Assembly: GCF_001449115.1 (NCBI RefSeq)
Contig: NZ_LAIJ01000009.1
Span: forward strand, 1,928,114-1,992,113
Direction: 5' to 3'
DNA length: 64,000 nt
DNA from: Occallatibacter gabretensis
Lineage (GTDB): Bacteria > Acidobacteriota > Terriglobia > Terriglobales > Acidobacteriaceae
Position 1 is the first letter of the stretch. Every line of letters starts with the position of its first letter. The translations under genes were made by a program, and so were the position numbers. Below are positions 47,742-57,082 of the stretch, one piece after another. The notes under the pieces were generated by a model. That model saw only the letters and a list, made by a program, of their open reading frames with translations. It was not told where the DNA came from and searched no databases.

Positions 47742-50414
47742 ATGACTTCCTCAATTTTTCGACTTATGTCCAGAGTGCGCGGTCTTTTCGGACGGAAAGA
47801 AGCGGATTCCGAATTTGACCGGGAGATGCAGACGCATCTTCAACTGTTGACGGAGCAATTCATTCGGCAGGGAATGGATCCCAAAGATGCGTGGTCAGCC
47901 GCTCGCCGTCAGTTCGGCAACACCACACTGCTGCGGCAGCGCCAACGCGAATCGCGCACGTTCTTGTCATTCCCAAATATCTTGCAGGATCTGCGCTACG
48001 GCTTCCGCATGTTATGGAAGAGCCCGGCTTTCTCGGTGATTGCGGCGCTGACGCTGGCCCTGGGAATTGGAGCGACGTCTGCGGTCTTCAGCTTGATTCA
48101 GGGCGTATTGCTCACCCCGCCGCCCTATCAGAAACCGCAACAACTCATGCTGATTCCATCCGTGCGCACGGACGGCCGAAAGACGGACAGCACGCGAGGC
48201 TGGGCAGCGCAGCAGTGGCTGGAATGGAACGAAAAGGTGGGAGCGTTTCAGGGAATAGCGGGATATGGTTGGACCTTCAATTTCCTGGTTCGCAATGACG
48301 GCAGCCAGTCCATGCAGGGCATGGAGGTAAGCAAAGAATATTTTCGAGTCATGGGTCTGAAGACGGCGTTCGGACACGGTTTTGACGATTCGGATTTCGG
48401 ACAAGGGCATGTGAAGTCGATTTTGCTGGGATATGAGTTCTGGCAACGCGCGTTCGGCGGCGATAAGCAGATTATCGGGAAGACGGTGCGCATCAGCCGC
48501 TGGGATTCGTCGCCGGTTGTGGTCGGCGTGATGGAGCCGGGAGTGCGATTCCTGCCGTCGCCGGGAGCGGCCAAGGAGCCGAATTACGACGTCAACGCGA
48601 CAGTGGATATTTGGGTGCCGGCGGATCCGGACCCGAAGAATATGAAGGATCCCGGTTGGTACGTGGTGGGTCGGCTGCGGGATGAAGTAACACCGCAGCG
48701 CGGCCAGCAGGAACTGGCCGCACTCACGGCAAGCGAGGCGAGCGCAGAGAAGGACTTTGAAGGATTCTCACCCCAGCTTGAGCCGTTAACGGACGAAATG
48801 AACCGGGACGGCAGACGGATTCTCTTGCCGCTGCTGGGCGCCTCGGTACTGGTGCTGCTGATTGCTTGCGGCAACGCCGCAGCTTTGCTGCTGGTCCGCG
48901 GGCTGCAACGGCAGCAGGAATATGCTGTGCGAATTGCAATGGGCACGGGCCGCATTGGTCTTCTACGACAGGTTTTGACGGAAGGCTTGATCCTGGCGAT
49001 ATTCGGCGGGACGTTGGGCGTTGGGCTAGCGGTTTTCGCCGTACATTTGTTCAAGGTGGTTGCCGGACATGCCGTTCCACGCCTTGATGCAGTGACAGCA
49101 GGCTGGGCAGTTTTGGGGTGGGGGCTCGGATTGGCGGTGCTGGCGGCATTCATTGCAGGAGCCATTCCGGCCCTGCGCGCCTTTCGGTTAAATCCGATGG
49201 AGGTGCTGAAAGATGGGGGGCCGAGGGGAACGGCGGGAATCGGAGAGAGGCGTCTGCTGCATGGGGTCGCAATGCTTCAAATCTCGTTGACGTTGGCGTT
49301 GCTGGTGGGCGCGGGTCTGTTGATTCGCACCATGGTAAAGATCGCCGAGGTGTCGTCGGGCTATAACACCAGCCGAATACTGACCATGAGCGTTACGGAG
49401 GTGCAAGACCAGGCGGCTTGGGGCCCATTTCACCGGCATGCGCTTGAGCGCGTCGCGGCGATTCCGGGTGTTCAGTATGCTGCCTTTGCCTGGGGTGTTC
49501 CGCTGACGGGGAACAATTGGCATGGGACGATGGACATTGAAGGCCAGCCACCCCCGGCAAAAGAGAGCGACAAAATAGAGCTGCCGATGCGCGCAGCGAC
49601 ACCTGACTATTTCAAATTGATGGGATTGCCGCTGACCGACGGACGGGAATTTCGACAGACGGACGATGATAAAGCGCCGAGTGTGGCTATCGTGAACCAG
49701 GCATTTACACATCGCTACTTTCCCAATAGCAACTCAGTAGGGCGAAAAATCTGGTTTGGCAGCCGGGATAAACCGGGCATCCAGATCGTCGGCGAGATCG
49801 CGAACGGACGGACCGACGACCTGACACAGGAGCCATTGCCGGAGGTCTATCTGCCACTATGGCAGGCACACGCGTTCTCAAAGCATCTGGTGGTACGGAC
49901 AACGGCAGATCCGCGCACGGTGGTGGTTGCGGTCGAGCGCGAACTGCGTGCCGTGGATCCTACGGCGGCCATTGAGAACGTGAAGACGCTGGAGCAGATT
50001 CGCGACGAATCACTGGCATCTCGGACCTTTGCAATGCACTTGCTTACGGGGTTTTCGGTGTTGGGAAGTGTGCTGACGCTGGTAGGAATCTACGGCGTGA
50101 TTTCGCTGTCCGTGGCCTCACGACGCCGTGAGCTGGCCATCCGCAGCGCTGTGGGCGCGCAGCAATCAGACATACGCAGGCTAATCTTCGGAGAAGGCTT
50201 CCGGTTAATCGTCGGAGGCGTGCTCGGGGGTATAGCGCTGGCGGTTGTTCTATCGGGAGTGTTGAGATCTTTCCTGTTCGAAGTGCAGCCCAGCGATCCT
50301 GCGACATTCATCGTTGTGGGAGCATTATTCGTGGGAGTTGGACTCCTGGCGTGCTGGGCGCCGGTGCGGCGCGCTGGGAAAGTCGATCCACTGGAGGCGC
50401 TACGCTACGAGTAA
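47742..50414 (+). CDS. ADOP/MacB-like ABC transporter permease
   Basis: 890 aa with the same plan as the opposite permease: N-terminal prefix domain (FGRKEADSEFDREMQTHLQLL), TM (FSVIAALTLALGIGATSAVFS), periplasmic domain, helices around LLPLLGASVLVLLIACGNAAALLL, second half with a further periplasmic domain, and a last membrane block ending VRRAGKVDPLEALRYE. ATG 47742 directly follows the PadR stop and has GGAG upstream; the longer frame overlaps PadR. No adjacent ATPase. Substrate unknown; by family, possibly peptide or macrolide efflux, or lipoprotein release. Confidence 0.92.
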   Translation: MTSSIFRLMSRVRGLFGRKEADSEFDREMQTHLQLLTEQFIRQGMDPKDAWSAARRQFGNTTLLRQRQRESRTFLSFPNILQDLRYGFRMLWKSPAFSVIAALTLALGIGATSAVFSLIQGVLLTPPPYQKPQQLMLIPSVRTDGRKTDSTRGWAAQQWLEWNEKVGAFQGIAGYGWTFNFLVRNDGSQSMQGMEVSKEYFRVMGLKTAFGHGFDDSDFGQGHVKSILLGYEFWQRAFGGDKQIIGKTVRISRWDSSPVVVGVMEPGVRFLPSPGAAKEPNYDVNATVDIWVPADPDPKNMKDPGWYVVGRLRDEVTPQRGQQELAALTASEASAEKDFEGFSPQLEPLTDEMNRDGRRILLPLLGASVLVLLIACGNAAALLLVRGLQRQQEYAVRIAMGTGRIGLLRQVLTEGLILAIFGGTLGVGLAVFAVHLFKVVAGHAVPRLDAVTAGWAVLGWGLGLAVLAAFIAGAIPALRAFRLNPMEVLKDGGPRGTAGIGERRLLHGVAMLQISLTLALLVGAGLLIRTMVKIAEVSSGYNTSRILTMSVTEVQDQAAWGPFHRHALERVAAIPGVQYAAFAWGVPLTGNNWHGTMDIEGQPPPAKESDKIELPMRAATPDYFKLMGLPLTDGREFRQTDDDKAPSVAIVNQAFTHRYFPNSNSVGRKIWFGSRDKPGIQIVGEIANGRTDDLTQEPLPEVYLPLWQAHAFSKHLVVRTTADPRTVVVAVERELRAVDPTAAIENVKTLEQIRDESLASRTFAMHLLTGFSVLGSVLTLVGIYGVISLSVASRRRELAIRSAVGAQQSDIRRLIFGEGFRLIVGGVLGGIALAVVLSGVLRSFLFEVQPSDPATFIVVGALFVGVGLLACWAPVRRAGKVDPLEALRYE

Positions 50415-50456
50415 ATCGTGCCAGGCTCTACAACCGATCTTCCAACAATCGCCGTC

Positions 50457-51911
50457 TTAACCGTGTGCCACAGGACAGCCAGTTGCGTGTTCCACTCGGT
50501 AGGGTTTCGGCGTGGGCATTTCACGCGCGGCAGCCTTGGTAAACGTCATGCGGATTCCGTTCTTTGGCCGCAGAATCACCATCGCGCGTTCTTCGATTGT
50601 CTGGCCCGGAACCAGCTCGAAATCATATTTTCGGAGCACAGCACTCAGAATCATGAGAATCTGCAGCATCGCATATTGATTCCCAATGCAGACCCGCGGT
50701 CCGCCTCCAAAGGGCAGATAGGTAAACGGCGCGCGCAGCTTCTCATTCGCTTTGGTAAAACGTTGCGGGTCGAAACTCTCGGGATTCTCCCAGTACCGCG
50801 GAGCGTGATGCGCTCCATAGACATAAACAATGACCGTAGAGCCTTTGGGTATGCCAATCTCCCCGACACTGTCATCCTCAACAGCCACGCGATCCACCAT
50901 CCAGAAGGGTGGATAGAGCCGGAGACTTTCCTGAATGATCTGCGTGGTGAATTCAAATCTGGACACGTGTGCGTGGCTTAAAGGCTCGTTGCCACAGATC
51001 GAATCAAATTCTTGGCGAACTTTTTCAAGACAATCGGGTCGCGAACTCAACAGGTAGAGAAGCCATGACAGGCCATTCGATGACGTCTCATGCCCGGCCA
51101 CCAGCAACTGCATGCTCTCGCTCAGCACCAGCTCATCGCTCATACCTTGGCCATCGCTGTAACGGGCGTCCATCAGCGTCTGCAATAGATCGTGACCCGG
51201 TTCCTGGCCGCGGCGCTGTTTGATGTATGCCATCAGGACGCTGTCGGCGCTGGCGCGCATCTCTTCATGCCGGCGCAGCTCACCGGAGGCAGCAAACCAA
51301 GGATTTAGGTAAGGCTGAAGCGTCTGCCGAACAATAAATTCCTGAACAGTGCAGATCGTGTCGCTGACCAGGTGAATGTCTTCGTCCTTCAGCTTGGCGC
51401 CAAACAGCGAACGGGCGACCATCGCGAAGGTCATCTTCATCAGGTGAGGGTAGATATCTACAGGGCCTGCCTGGATTTCCCTGTCAAAATCCTCGATCGA
51501 CTCAGTGAGGGAGTCCTGCATGATGAACGACAGAGCTTCCAGTTGTTTTGGAGCAAAGCCCGTCTGGATGAGCCGCCGCTGTGTGCGCCACGCTTCTCCA
51601 TGGGTCGTCAGCAGACCTTTGCCCAGGAAGTGGCCCATCCGCTTCACTTGAATTTCGGATTTCTGGTAGTTCTCCGCATTCGTCTTCAGCACATGCTGAA
51701 TGACGGCTGGATTGGTGGTGATGATGACTTCTTTCAAACCACCCAGGTAAAAGCGGAATGTGTCGCCAAGCTGTCCTGTGTACTTTGACAGAACCTCCAC
51801 GGGATTGCGGGCCATGGCTGGCGAATCGGCAAAGGAGCGAAATCGGGAAACTGCAGGTATCGACGGCAACGTTACTCCTCGCTGCCCGGGTACGTGTCTG
51901 GACGCCTGCAT
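50457..51911 (-). CDS. Cytochrome P450
   Basis: 484 aa, soluble bacterial P450. It shows the I-helix oxygen motif AGHETSS (272-278), K-helix ESLR (328-331) and the haem loop FGGGPRVCIGN with axial Cys408. The length and the sequence MGHFLGKGLLTTHGEAWRTQRRL resemble the CYP102/CYP4-like fatty-acid hydroxylase side rather than camphor-type enzymes, but the family cannot be fixed by eye. No ferredoxin or reductase gene is nearby. It follows the desaturase gene by 65 bp on the same strand, so both probably act on acyl chains. Confidence 0.93.
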   Translation of the reverse strand: MQASRHVPGQRGVTLPSIPAVSRFRSFADSPAMARNPVEVLSKYTGQLGDTFRFYLGGLKEVIITTNPAVIQHVLKTNAENYQKSEIQVKRMGHFLGKGLLTTHGEAWRTQRRLIQTGFAPKQLEALSFIMQDSLTESIEDFDREIQAGPVDIYPHLMKMTFAMVARSLFGAKLKDEDIHLVSDTICTVQEFIVRQTLQPYLNPWFAASGELRRHEEMRASADSVLMAYIKQRRGQEPGHDLLQTLMDARYSDGQGMSDELVLSESMQLLVAGHETSSNGLSWLLYLLSSRPDCLEKVRQEFDSICGNEPLSHAHVSRFEFTTQIIQESLRLYPPFWMVDRVAVEDDSVGEIGIPKGSTVIVYVYGAHHAPRYWENPESFDPQRFTKANEKLRAPFTYLPFGGGPRVCIGNQYAMLQILMILSAVLRKYDFELVPGQTIEERAMVILRPKNGIRMTFTKAAAREMPTPKPYRVEHATGCPVAHG

Positions 51912-51976
51912 AGAACCGCGGAGAGTCCCATTTTCGTCTGCCGGAAGCGGTCGGATAGTCCCAGGAAAACAATCAA

Positions 51977-53185
51977 CTATTCAAATGAGTCTTGGTTTCC
52001 CAGTTGCTTCAAAAGTATCAGATGATGCCAGACTGCGCGGGTCATGGTGGGATGCTGCCGGTAAGCAATGCCAAACTCTTCCGCGGTCTGCTTCACAATC
52101 CGGGTCAGTGGAGCATAGTGCGTATGGCATACAAAAGGGCATAAATGATGCACGATGTGATGATTGAGCCCGCCGGTAAGCCAGCTTACAAGCGGGCTTT
52201 CCGTCGCATAATCAGCCGTCGTGGCAAAGATGTGATAGACGCCGTTCTCAAACTCGCCGCGGCCCGCGGGAAAGTACGTGCTGTCGATCGTATGCGTTGT
52301 CTGGAAGACCAGCGCCACGCTCAAGCCGATGATCAAATGGACCAGCACAAACGCCACAGCCACCAGCAGCGGCGATTTGCCCAGCACCAGCACCGGCAAA
52401 ATGAGCATATACGTCAGGTAAAAGGCCTTCCCCGCAAAGAGGATCACGTATTCCCGCGCCGGATGCCGCGTACGCCTCAGATACTCATGGGTCGGGAAGA
52501 AAAAGCATTCGAAATCCCGCACGAAAACATAGTCGAGCGAAAATATCGCGTACAAAAATAGCGCATAAATGTGCTGGAACCGCTGCAGGGGCTTGCGCGG
52601 TTCATGGGGTGTAAACCGCAGAATGCCGCGTCCGGTCAACGCGTCGTCTTCGCCGTGAACGTTGACGCAGGAATGGTGGCCGCGATGATGCAGAATGCGC
52701 CACATATACGAGCTGATTCCGCAGAGATCGAAGACATAATTCAGCGTCTTGTTGACCGACGGCGCGGATGAGATCGCGTTGTGGTTGCTGTCGTGCGCGA
52801 TGTTGAGCAAAAGGAAGGTCTGCGCCAAACCGCCCAAAACATAAAGGGCGACAAACACCCACGCATTCGGTCTCAGCGCGTACAGAGCAATCCAACCGCC
52901 TGCCAGCACCGCCAGACCTGCGGCAATCTTGATCCACATCGCGCTGTCAGCCTTAGGCGAGAGGTTCTGGTCGGCAAAAAATCTGTCCAGGCGGCCGCGC
53001 AGGACCTTCGGAAACGAAGCCGTAACTTCCGGTTCGCCGCCGGTTAGTCGCGACGAGGCCGCGGCTTGCCGAAGCAGCAGCTCCGATGGCACAAGATCCT
53101 CTATTTCCGGCTTGAGAGTAATTACCGCTTCAGTTTCAGACGTCACCGGCGCCTCCGCCAATCCTGTTGAGTCGATCCGGCGCAT
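51977..53185 (-). CDS. Membrane fatty acid desaturase
   Basis: 402 aa integral-membrane di-iron desaturase. The three His boxes are HDSNH (131-135), HHRGHH (166-171) and HHIVHH (342-347). Hydrophobic segments lie at about 86-130, 205-228 and 250-295. An N-terminal ~70-residue soluble part is not a cytochrome b5. The box spacing resembles acyl-lipid/front-end type desaturases; regioselectivity is unknown. It is first in a desaturase-P450 pair and divergent from the acyl-AMP ligase gene over a 429-bp promoter region. Confidence 0.92.
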   Translation of the reverse strand: MRRIDSTGLAEAPVTSETEAVITLKPEIEDLVPSELLLRQAAASSRLTGGEPEVTASFPKVLRGRLDRFFADQNLSPKADSAMWIKIAAGLAVLAGGWIALYALRPNAWVFVALYVLGGLAQTFLLLNIAHDSNHNAISSAPSVNKTLNYVFDLCGISSYMWRILHHRGHHSCVNVHGEDDALTGRGILRFTPHEPRKPLQRFQHIYALFLYAIFSLDYVFVRDFECFFFPTHEYLRRTRHPAREYVILFAGKAFYLTYMLILPVLVLGKSPLLVAVAFVLVHLIIGLSVALVFQTTHTIDSTYFPAGRGEFENGVYHIFATTADYATESPLVSWLTGGLNHHIVHHLCPFVCHTHYAPLTRIVKQTAEEFGIAYRQHPTMTRAVWHHLILLKQLGNQDSFE

Positions 53186-53614
53186 CTGAATCCGCGGAAT
53201 GCGGGGCCTTTAGCATCGGCGGGCCCAGCCCGAAAGCAGATCGGCAGCGGAGTGGATGCCCACCGCCATCAGCGTCTATTGCTGATACTAGCGTGAAGAT
53301 TCGCCGTGAATCAAGTAAACGCTGTCAATCACTCAAATTAGGGTGACTCGGCTGCTTCGCTGCCAAAAATTTGCCTGCCATTTAGACCCATTGCTCTGCT
53401 AACATAAGTCGCATTGCTTCACGGCTCTGCTAACATTGATACACAGGATCGAGCGACTTCCGGGCGCGCTATCTTTGCGCCTTGCCCTGCGCTCCAATTC
53501 CGCACTCCGAGCCCTTGCCGCATTTCCTGTCCCCGGGACCACCGGAGCAACGAGATTCGGGGCACCGAGGCTTTCAGTTTTTCCATTCAACCGCGGGGGT
53601 ATTGCTGAACAAAT
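53186..53614. promoter_or_regulatory. Divergent promoter region, desaturase/FAAL
   Basis: 429 bp without a supported gene. It must carry promoters for both the desaturase-P450 unit (minus) and the acyl-AMP ligase gene (plus). It contains a 13-bp direct repeat with 31-bp spacing (listed separately). Small open frames here (for example 53414-53608) lack ribosome sites and family features. Confidence 0.6.
53393..53436. repeat. 13-bp direct repeat spaced three helical turns
   Basis: gctctgctaacat occurs exactly at 53393-53405 and again at 53424-53436, start to start 31 bp. This helical phasing suits tandem binding of one regulator on one face of DNA. It lies 180-220 bp before the FAAL gene and about 210 bp from the desaturase start. 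Confidence 0.55.
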
Positions 53615-56600
53615 ATGGCGTCGATCTTAGACCAACTGGACCGGTTGGGGGATGAGCACCCACATAAACTCCTTTACTCATATATCGACCTGAACGGTAC
53701 TCAAATCGAAGGCTATACCTACGCCCAATTTCTCCAGCGGACGAAGGCCATTGCCGGACATCTGAAGAAGCAGCATCGTTTTGCGCCCGAGGACCGGGTT
53801 CTGCTCGCGTATCCGGCGGGCCTCGAAATGATCTGCGCGTTTTTTGGCTGCGTTCGCGCCGGCCTGATTCCCGTCCCCGTTTATCCCCCCAGTTCCCGCG
53901 GCTTCCAGAGCGCTCTGTACAAAATGGTCCACATTGCCAAGGACTGCCAGGCAGCGGCGATTTTGACCAGCAGGGACTACCACGCATCTCTCAAGACCAA
54001 TCTCGCCCGCAGCGGAGTAGCGGCCTCAGGCGTGGATGTTGACTACATCTCCAGCCTGCCGTGGATTGTCACCGAAGACTTCGTGGACATGATTCCGGAC
54101 GCGCATTTGAACGGCTCGTCGAATGGCGCTCTGCACAACGGCCTGAATGGCGCTTCGCACAACGGTTTGAATGGCAATTCGCATGGCGCTCTGAACGGTG
54201 CGTCCAACGGTGTCGCCCACGCCCTATCGAATGGCTATTCAAATGGCGCATCGAACGGCAACGGCAACGGTCACGCCAAGTCGAAAATCCTGTTCCTTCA
54301 GTACACTTCGGGATCCACTATGGAGCCCAAGGGCGTCATGGTGACGCACCAGAACATCCTCGAGACCTGCCCGCTCGTCATCGATCACACCTCGCCAGTG
54401 GTTGTTTCCTGGCTGCCTCAGTATCACGATATGGGACTGATCGGCTGTTATTTGTATCCCGCGCTGAGAGGCGGAACGACCTACGGCTTTTCTCCCACGG
54501 ACTTCATTCAACGCCCGATCCTGTGGTTTGACGCAATCCAAACCTATCGCGCCACGGCAACAGCGGCTCCTAACTTCGCGTACGACTTCTGCCTGCGCGC
54601 GGGAAGGCTCTCCAAGGAGAGCATGGAAGGCTGTGATCTGAGTTCGCTGCGCGTGTTGATGTGCGCCGCGGAACCCGTCAAGCCGGACACGTTTACGCGA
54701 TTCCTGGAAGCGTTTCAGCCCTACGGGCTCAAGTCGGAGAGTTTTTACGCCGCCTACGGGCTGGCTGAAAACACTCTGGCGGTTTCGCTCGGCGGCCGCA
54801 CCATCGTATCGGTCAACAAGCGTGCCCTAGCGCTGGGCAAAGCGCGCATGACCACTGAGGTTTCGGAAATCGATGCGTCCGCGCAGATTGTCAGTTGTGG
54901 AACCCCACTTGCGGGTCTTGACGTCAAGATTGTGGACCCGGAACAGCACAATGCGCTCGCGCCCGGCCATGTCGGCGAAATCTGGCTTGCCGGAAGCGGC
55001 AAGTGCCTGGGCTATTGGAATAACCCGGAGCTGACGCTGAAGCAATTCCGCGCCCGCCTGGCGGACGACAGCCCCTATGACGACGGCTATCTGCGCACCG
55101 GCGACATGGGATTCATGCATGACGGCGAGCTCTTCGTCTGCGGCCGCATCAAGGACATGATTATCCTTCGCGGGCAGAATTATTACCCGCAGGACATTGA
55201 GAACGTCGTCGAGCGCGCCTCCAGCCTGATCCGGGGCAACTGCGTCGCCGCGTTCCAGATTCACGAAGACAGTGAGCCCGCGCTGGCCATCGTTGCCGAA
55301 GTCAAAAATCCCAAGTCGCTTCCCGATGCGCGGAAGATCGCCTCGGCGGTTCGCAACTATCTCAACGTGGAAGTAGCGTTGATCTCCTTCATCGCTCCCC
55401 GCGCCATCCCGAGAACCAGTTCCGGCAAGATCATGCGCCAGAGGACCCGGCAAATGTGGCTCGACGGCGAGTTCACAGTCCTCACCGATTATTCGCGGGA
55501 AAAAGACGCCGGCGCCTGCGCTCCCGATTCCGGCATCCAGTCATCCTTCGGCGTATTGAAGGCCCGCTACAACCTCACCGGTCAGGAATCCTACAACCTG
55601 GTCGAAGCCGGCCTTGATTCCCTCGATCTCGTTGTCTTCATGCACGAGCTCAAGGAACTCCTCAAGGACAAGGGCGCAGAGATGCTCGCCCGTCAGGTGG
55701 ATATCGGCGTCATTCAGCGCGTCAGCGTGGCCGAGCTGTTCCAACTGGCAGAACATCTCGAAAGCGCTCCCGAAGAGGCTCTGGTTCAGTTGCGTTCTTC
55801 GCTTGCAGTCTTCCGTGAAGAACAGCGCGCAGCGGAAAAAGAGATGATGAGCAACGATACAAAGCTCGTCTTCACGCCTCCGGCTCTTTCGCCCGTCCCC
55901 GCAACACCCGCCATGAATCATGTTCTGCTCACCGGCGGTACCGGATTCATCGGACCGTTCCTCATCAAGAGCCTGCTTGAGCAGACGCGCGCCAGAATCT
56001 ACGTCCTCGTTCGAGCCTCCGATGAAGTGCAGGGCATGTCCAGACTGCGTGCGGCAATGGAATCCATGGGCACTTGCCCGGCCGGCCTGATGCAGTCCTT
56101 TGAGGCGCGCGTTACTCCCATCTGCGGCGATCTCGGCCAGCCAAACCTTGGCCTTGCGCAGGATGCATGGGATTTCCTTGCCAGTGAAATGGACACCGTC
56201 TTCCATAACGGAGCCACGGTCAACTACCTCTTCAACTACGACCGCATGCGCGACGCAAACGTTCAAGGGACCAACGAGGTCCTGCGGTTGGCATTTGAAC
56301 AGCGCACCAAGGAATTCAATTACGTCTCCACCACCTTCGTCTTTGGCTGGGCCGTCAAGAGCGTCCTCTACGAGACGGACATGAATCAGGACATGGAGCT
56401 GCTCGATTTCGGATACAGCCAGTCCAAATGGGTCGCCGAACAGGTGGTTGCAGACGCCCGCAGCAAGGGACTCCCGGTGCGCATCTTCCGGCCCGCGCTC
56501 GTCAGCCCCTCCATCAACGGCGGAGGCAACAACTTCGATATCGCCGTGCGCCTGGTTGCCTTCATGATCAATCACGGCATCGGAGTCGATGCCTTGAACC

Positions 56601-57073
56601 AGGTGAGCTTCACTCCCGCTGACATCGTGGCCAACAATATCGTTGCCATTTCAAACACTGCGGGCACCGGCAACAAGACTTATCATATTGTCCGCGACGA
56701 TTACGCCAACATGCTCGACATTACCGGCCTCATCACCAAGTCCACAGGCCGTCAATTCGACATCTTCAGCGTGGACGATTTCGTTCCCGAGCTTATCCGC
56801 AGATGCCGCAAGGAAGACCTGCTCTTCCCGCTGCTGGACTTCCTGGTCGGTTCCGTGGACAACATCACTGCCATGGAGTTCAAGCGCTACGACAACTCTG
56901 AATATCAGGCGGCTCGCGACGCTTCCAAATGGGGCATACCGGATCCACCGCTCGAAGACGTAGTTAGCGGCATCCTGAAATTCATGAACCGCAAGGGAAT
57001 TATTTCGATTGCGGCTCGTGAGCCCAGTGAAGCGGCTTCGCCTGCTGACAGTCTTGCTTTGAAGGACGTATAA
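53615..57073 (+). CDS. Fatty acyl-AMP ligase - acyl carrier - thioester reductase fusion
   Basis: 1152 aa in three enzyme parts. Residues 1-~625 are an AMP-dependent ligase of the FAAL type: YTSGST at 230-235, AAYGLAEN, GYLRTGDMGF and catalytic Lys605 in SSGKIMR. Residues ~640-735 form a carrier domain with the phosphopantetheine Ser669 in EAGLDSLD. Residues ~765-1130 form a thioester-reductase/SDR domain: GGTGFIG (774-780), Tyr934 and Lys938 in YSQSKW. The protein would activate a fatty acid, hold it on the carrier, and release it as aldehyde or alcohol. An Asn/Gly-rich insert occupies 166-220. No KS or NRPS domains are present. Confidence 0.9.
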   Translation: MASILDQLDRLGDEHPHKLLYSYIDLNGTQIEGYTYAQFLQRTKAIAGHLKKQHRFAPEDRVLLAYPAGLEMICAFFGCVRAGLIPVPVYPPSSRGFQSALYKMVHIAKDCQAAAILTSRDYHASLKTNLARSGVAASGVDVDYISSLPWIVTEDFVDMIPDAHLNGSSNGALHNGLNGASHNGLNGNSHGALNGASNGVAHALSNGYSNGASNGNGNGHAKSKILFLQYTSGSTMEPKGVMVTHQNILETCPLVIDHTSPVVVSWLPQYHDMGLIGCYLYPALRGGTTYGFSPTDFIQRPILWFDAIQTYRATATAAPNFAYDFCLRAGRLSKESMEGCDLSSLRVLMCAAEPVKPDTFTRFLEAFQPYGLKSESFYAAYGLAENTLAVSLGGRTIVSVNKRALALGKARMTTEVSEIDASAQIVSCGTPLAGLDVKIVDPEQHNALAPGHVGEIWLAGSGKCLGYWNNPELTLKQFRARLADDSPYDDGYLRTGDMGFMHDGELFVCGRIKDMIILRGQNYYPQDIENVVERASSLIRGNCVAAFQIHEDSEPALAIVAEVKNPKSLPDARKIASAVRNYLNVEVALISFIAPRAIPRTSSGKIMRQRTRQMWLDGEFTVLTDYSREKDAGACAPDSGIQSSFGVLKARYNLTGQESYNLVEAGLDSLDLVVFMHELKELLKDKGAEMLARQVDIGVIQRVSVAELFQLAEHLESAPEEALVQLRSSLAVFREEQRAAEKEMMSNDTKLVFTPPALSPVPATPAMNHVLLTGGTGFIGPFLIKSLLEQTRARIYVLVRASDEVQGMSRLRAAMESMGTCPAGLMQSFEARVTPICGDLGQPNLGLAQDAWDFLASEMDTVFHNGATVNYLFNYDRMRDANVQGTNEVLRLAFEQRTKEFNYVSTTFVFGWAVKSVLYETDMNQDMELLDFGYSQSKWVAEQVVADARSKGLPVRIFRPALVSPSINGGGNNFDIAVRLVAFMINHGIGVDALNQVSFTPADIVANNIVAISNTAGTGNKTYHIVRDDYANMLDITGLITKSTGRQFDIFSVDDFVPELIRRCRKEDLLFPLLDFLVGSVDNITAMEFKRYDNSEYQAARDASKWGIPDPPLEDVVSGILKFMNRKGIISIAAREPSEAASPADSLALKDV
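54110..54274 (+). repeat. In-frame Asn/Gly-rich tandem repeat inside the FAAL domain
   Basis: 165 bp of imperfect repeats (units such as aatggcgct, aacggcctg, tcgcac) encode residues 166-220, mainly Asn, Gly, Ser, Ala and His (for example NGLNGASHNGLNGNSHG). It sits just before the ATP loop. The reading frame is intact. It looks like a slippage-prone, flexible linker. Confidence 0.85.
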
Positions 57074-57082
57074 ACCGGTCAG

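Noticed and set aside
54110..54274. Tandem repeats considered as a CRISPR-like array
   Set aside because: Units are short, imperfect, without unique spacers and in frame within a protein.
55541..56575. 344-aa minus-strand frame opposite the FAAL-reductase gene
   Set aside because: Overlaps conserved carrier and reductase motifs on the plus strand; antisense shadow.
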